Part shown: in pieces, positions 63,748-64,000 of the stretch
Numbering within the stretch: the stretch's first letter is position 1
Layout of the letters: the number at the start of each line of letters is the position of its first letter
Assembly (NCBI RefSeq): GCF_030263935.1
Contig: NZ_CP127162.1
Location: 2,861,501 to 2,925,500 of the forward strand
Length of the DNA stretch: 64,000 bases
Source of the DNA: Paenibacillus polygoni
Lineage (GTDB): Bacteria; Bacillota; Bacilli; Paenibacillales; Paenibacillaceae
Direction: 5' to 3'
Translations under genes and position numbers: made by a program
The notes under the pieces: model-generated
Databases searched by the model: none
What the model saw: only the letters and a program-made list of their open reading frames with translations
Told to the model about the DNA's origin: nothing

Positions 63748-64000
63748 TTATAGCTTCGCATGATAGATGGACTTATGAAGTTGTACGTCTACAAACCGAT
63801 ATAATTGAGTCGGCCTTTTCGAAGTTCTTGTGGTCTTCTGTCCGGTTACTTCCTCAATAAAAGGCAAGGATTTAATTTTTCGAGCAAAGGCTGCTTCAAG
63901 GGCGATCGCCGAATCATTCGTTACCGTGAGAAGAACAGCCTGAAGTTCAGAATAAGTAAACTCTTCCGGTAGGAACTGCTTTGCAGCTGTCGTCTCAAGC
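63748..64000 (-). CDS. Nudix-type protein with winged-helix C-terminus, NrtR-like (5' part outside window)
   Basis: Only the last 83 residues are visible; the frame is open to the right edge. The sequence FLPEEFTYSELQAVLLT, then AAFARKIKSLPFIEEV and RTSKRPTQLYRF, fits the winged-helix end of NrtR-like proteins, which fuse a Nudix domain to a DNA-binding domain and repress NAD genes in response to ADP-ribose. The Nudix domain itself cannot be checked here. Its position before pncA-pncB-nadE supports a role in NAD metabolism. Confidence 0.72.
   Translation of the reverse strand, partial: LETTAAKQFLPEEFTYSELQAVLLTVTNDSAIALEAAFARKIKSLPFIEEVTGQKTTRTSKRPTQLYRFVDVQLHKSIYHAKL

Noticed and set aside
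63699..63860. Short + strand frame starting ATGATTGCAAAG with GGAGG upstream
   Set aside because: It has a good-looking ribosome site but is antisense to the end of the NrtR-like gene, whose protein sequence is recognisable.

Overview
The window reads as chromosome of a low-to-middle G+C, endospore-forming Firmicute, most likely Paenibacillus or a close relative. The reasons are a GerA/GerB/GerC germinant-receptor operon, a cell-wall amidase with a copper-amine-oxidase-like N-terminal domain, an exported serine hydrolase with C-terminal S-layer (SLH) domains, a YesM/YesN-type two-component system next to a carbohydrate ABC transporter, strong GGAGG ribosome binding sites and frequent TTG/GTG starts. 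No rRNA, tRNA, CRISPR array, prophage or insertion sequence was seen.

Layout. 1-2.7 kb: aldehyde dehydrogenase (cut by the left edge), a zinc-independent MDR oxidoreductase and an ArsR regulator. 2.7-7.1 kb: a complete nickel-pincer nucleotide (NPN) operon, larA-larE-larB-larC1-larC2, with larC split in two overlapping frames. 7.5-12.3 kb: MFS efflux pump, class I fructose-bisphosphate aldolase, N-acetylmuramoyl-L-alanine amidase, two small proteins. 12.3-19.6 kb: a ten-gene operon behind a promoter overlapped by a clear biotin-repressor (BirA) box: bioY, acyl-CoA ligase, thiolase, two hotdog/MaoC proteins, SDR reductase, EcfA, EcfA, EcfT, CHY zinc finger. 19.7-25.6 kb: a membrane protein, then a second ECF transporter (S, fused double ATPase, T) with a PHP phosphoesterase and a divergent RpiR regulator. 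25.7-29.5 kb: germinant receptor operon. 29.6-34.7 kb: TetR-MFS-ABC cassette whose ABC permease carries a frameshift. 34.8-39.8 kb: ferritin-like protein, an anchored unknown, heterodimeric ABC exporter. 40-49.7 kb: sialic acid uptake and catabolism (nanA, nanE, nanK with a three-gene ABC importer) and a divergent sensor kinase/AraC response regulator. 49.8-55.5 kb: a single-module NRPS with a terminal reductase, co-directional with a chemotaxis receptor. 55.9-60.5 kb: SLH serine hydrolase, repetitive protein, L-lactate permease. 60.6-64 kb: NAD salvage genes nadE, pncB, a decayed pncA, and the 3' end of a Nudix/winged-helix (NrtR-like) gene.

Best candidates for something undescribed: the BirA-controlled lipid-like operon, in which uptake of biotin (or a precursor) is transcribed with a CoA ligase, a thiolase lacking its second catalytic cysteine, a split hydratase and a reductase; the standalone half-C-A-PCP-reductase synthetase paired with a chemoreceptor; and the NPN operon with a frame-split LarC, a three-cysteine LarE and a LarA-like enzyme of unassigned substrate. 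All assignments come from reading the sequence; no database search was run.
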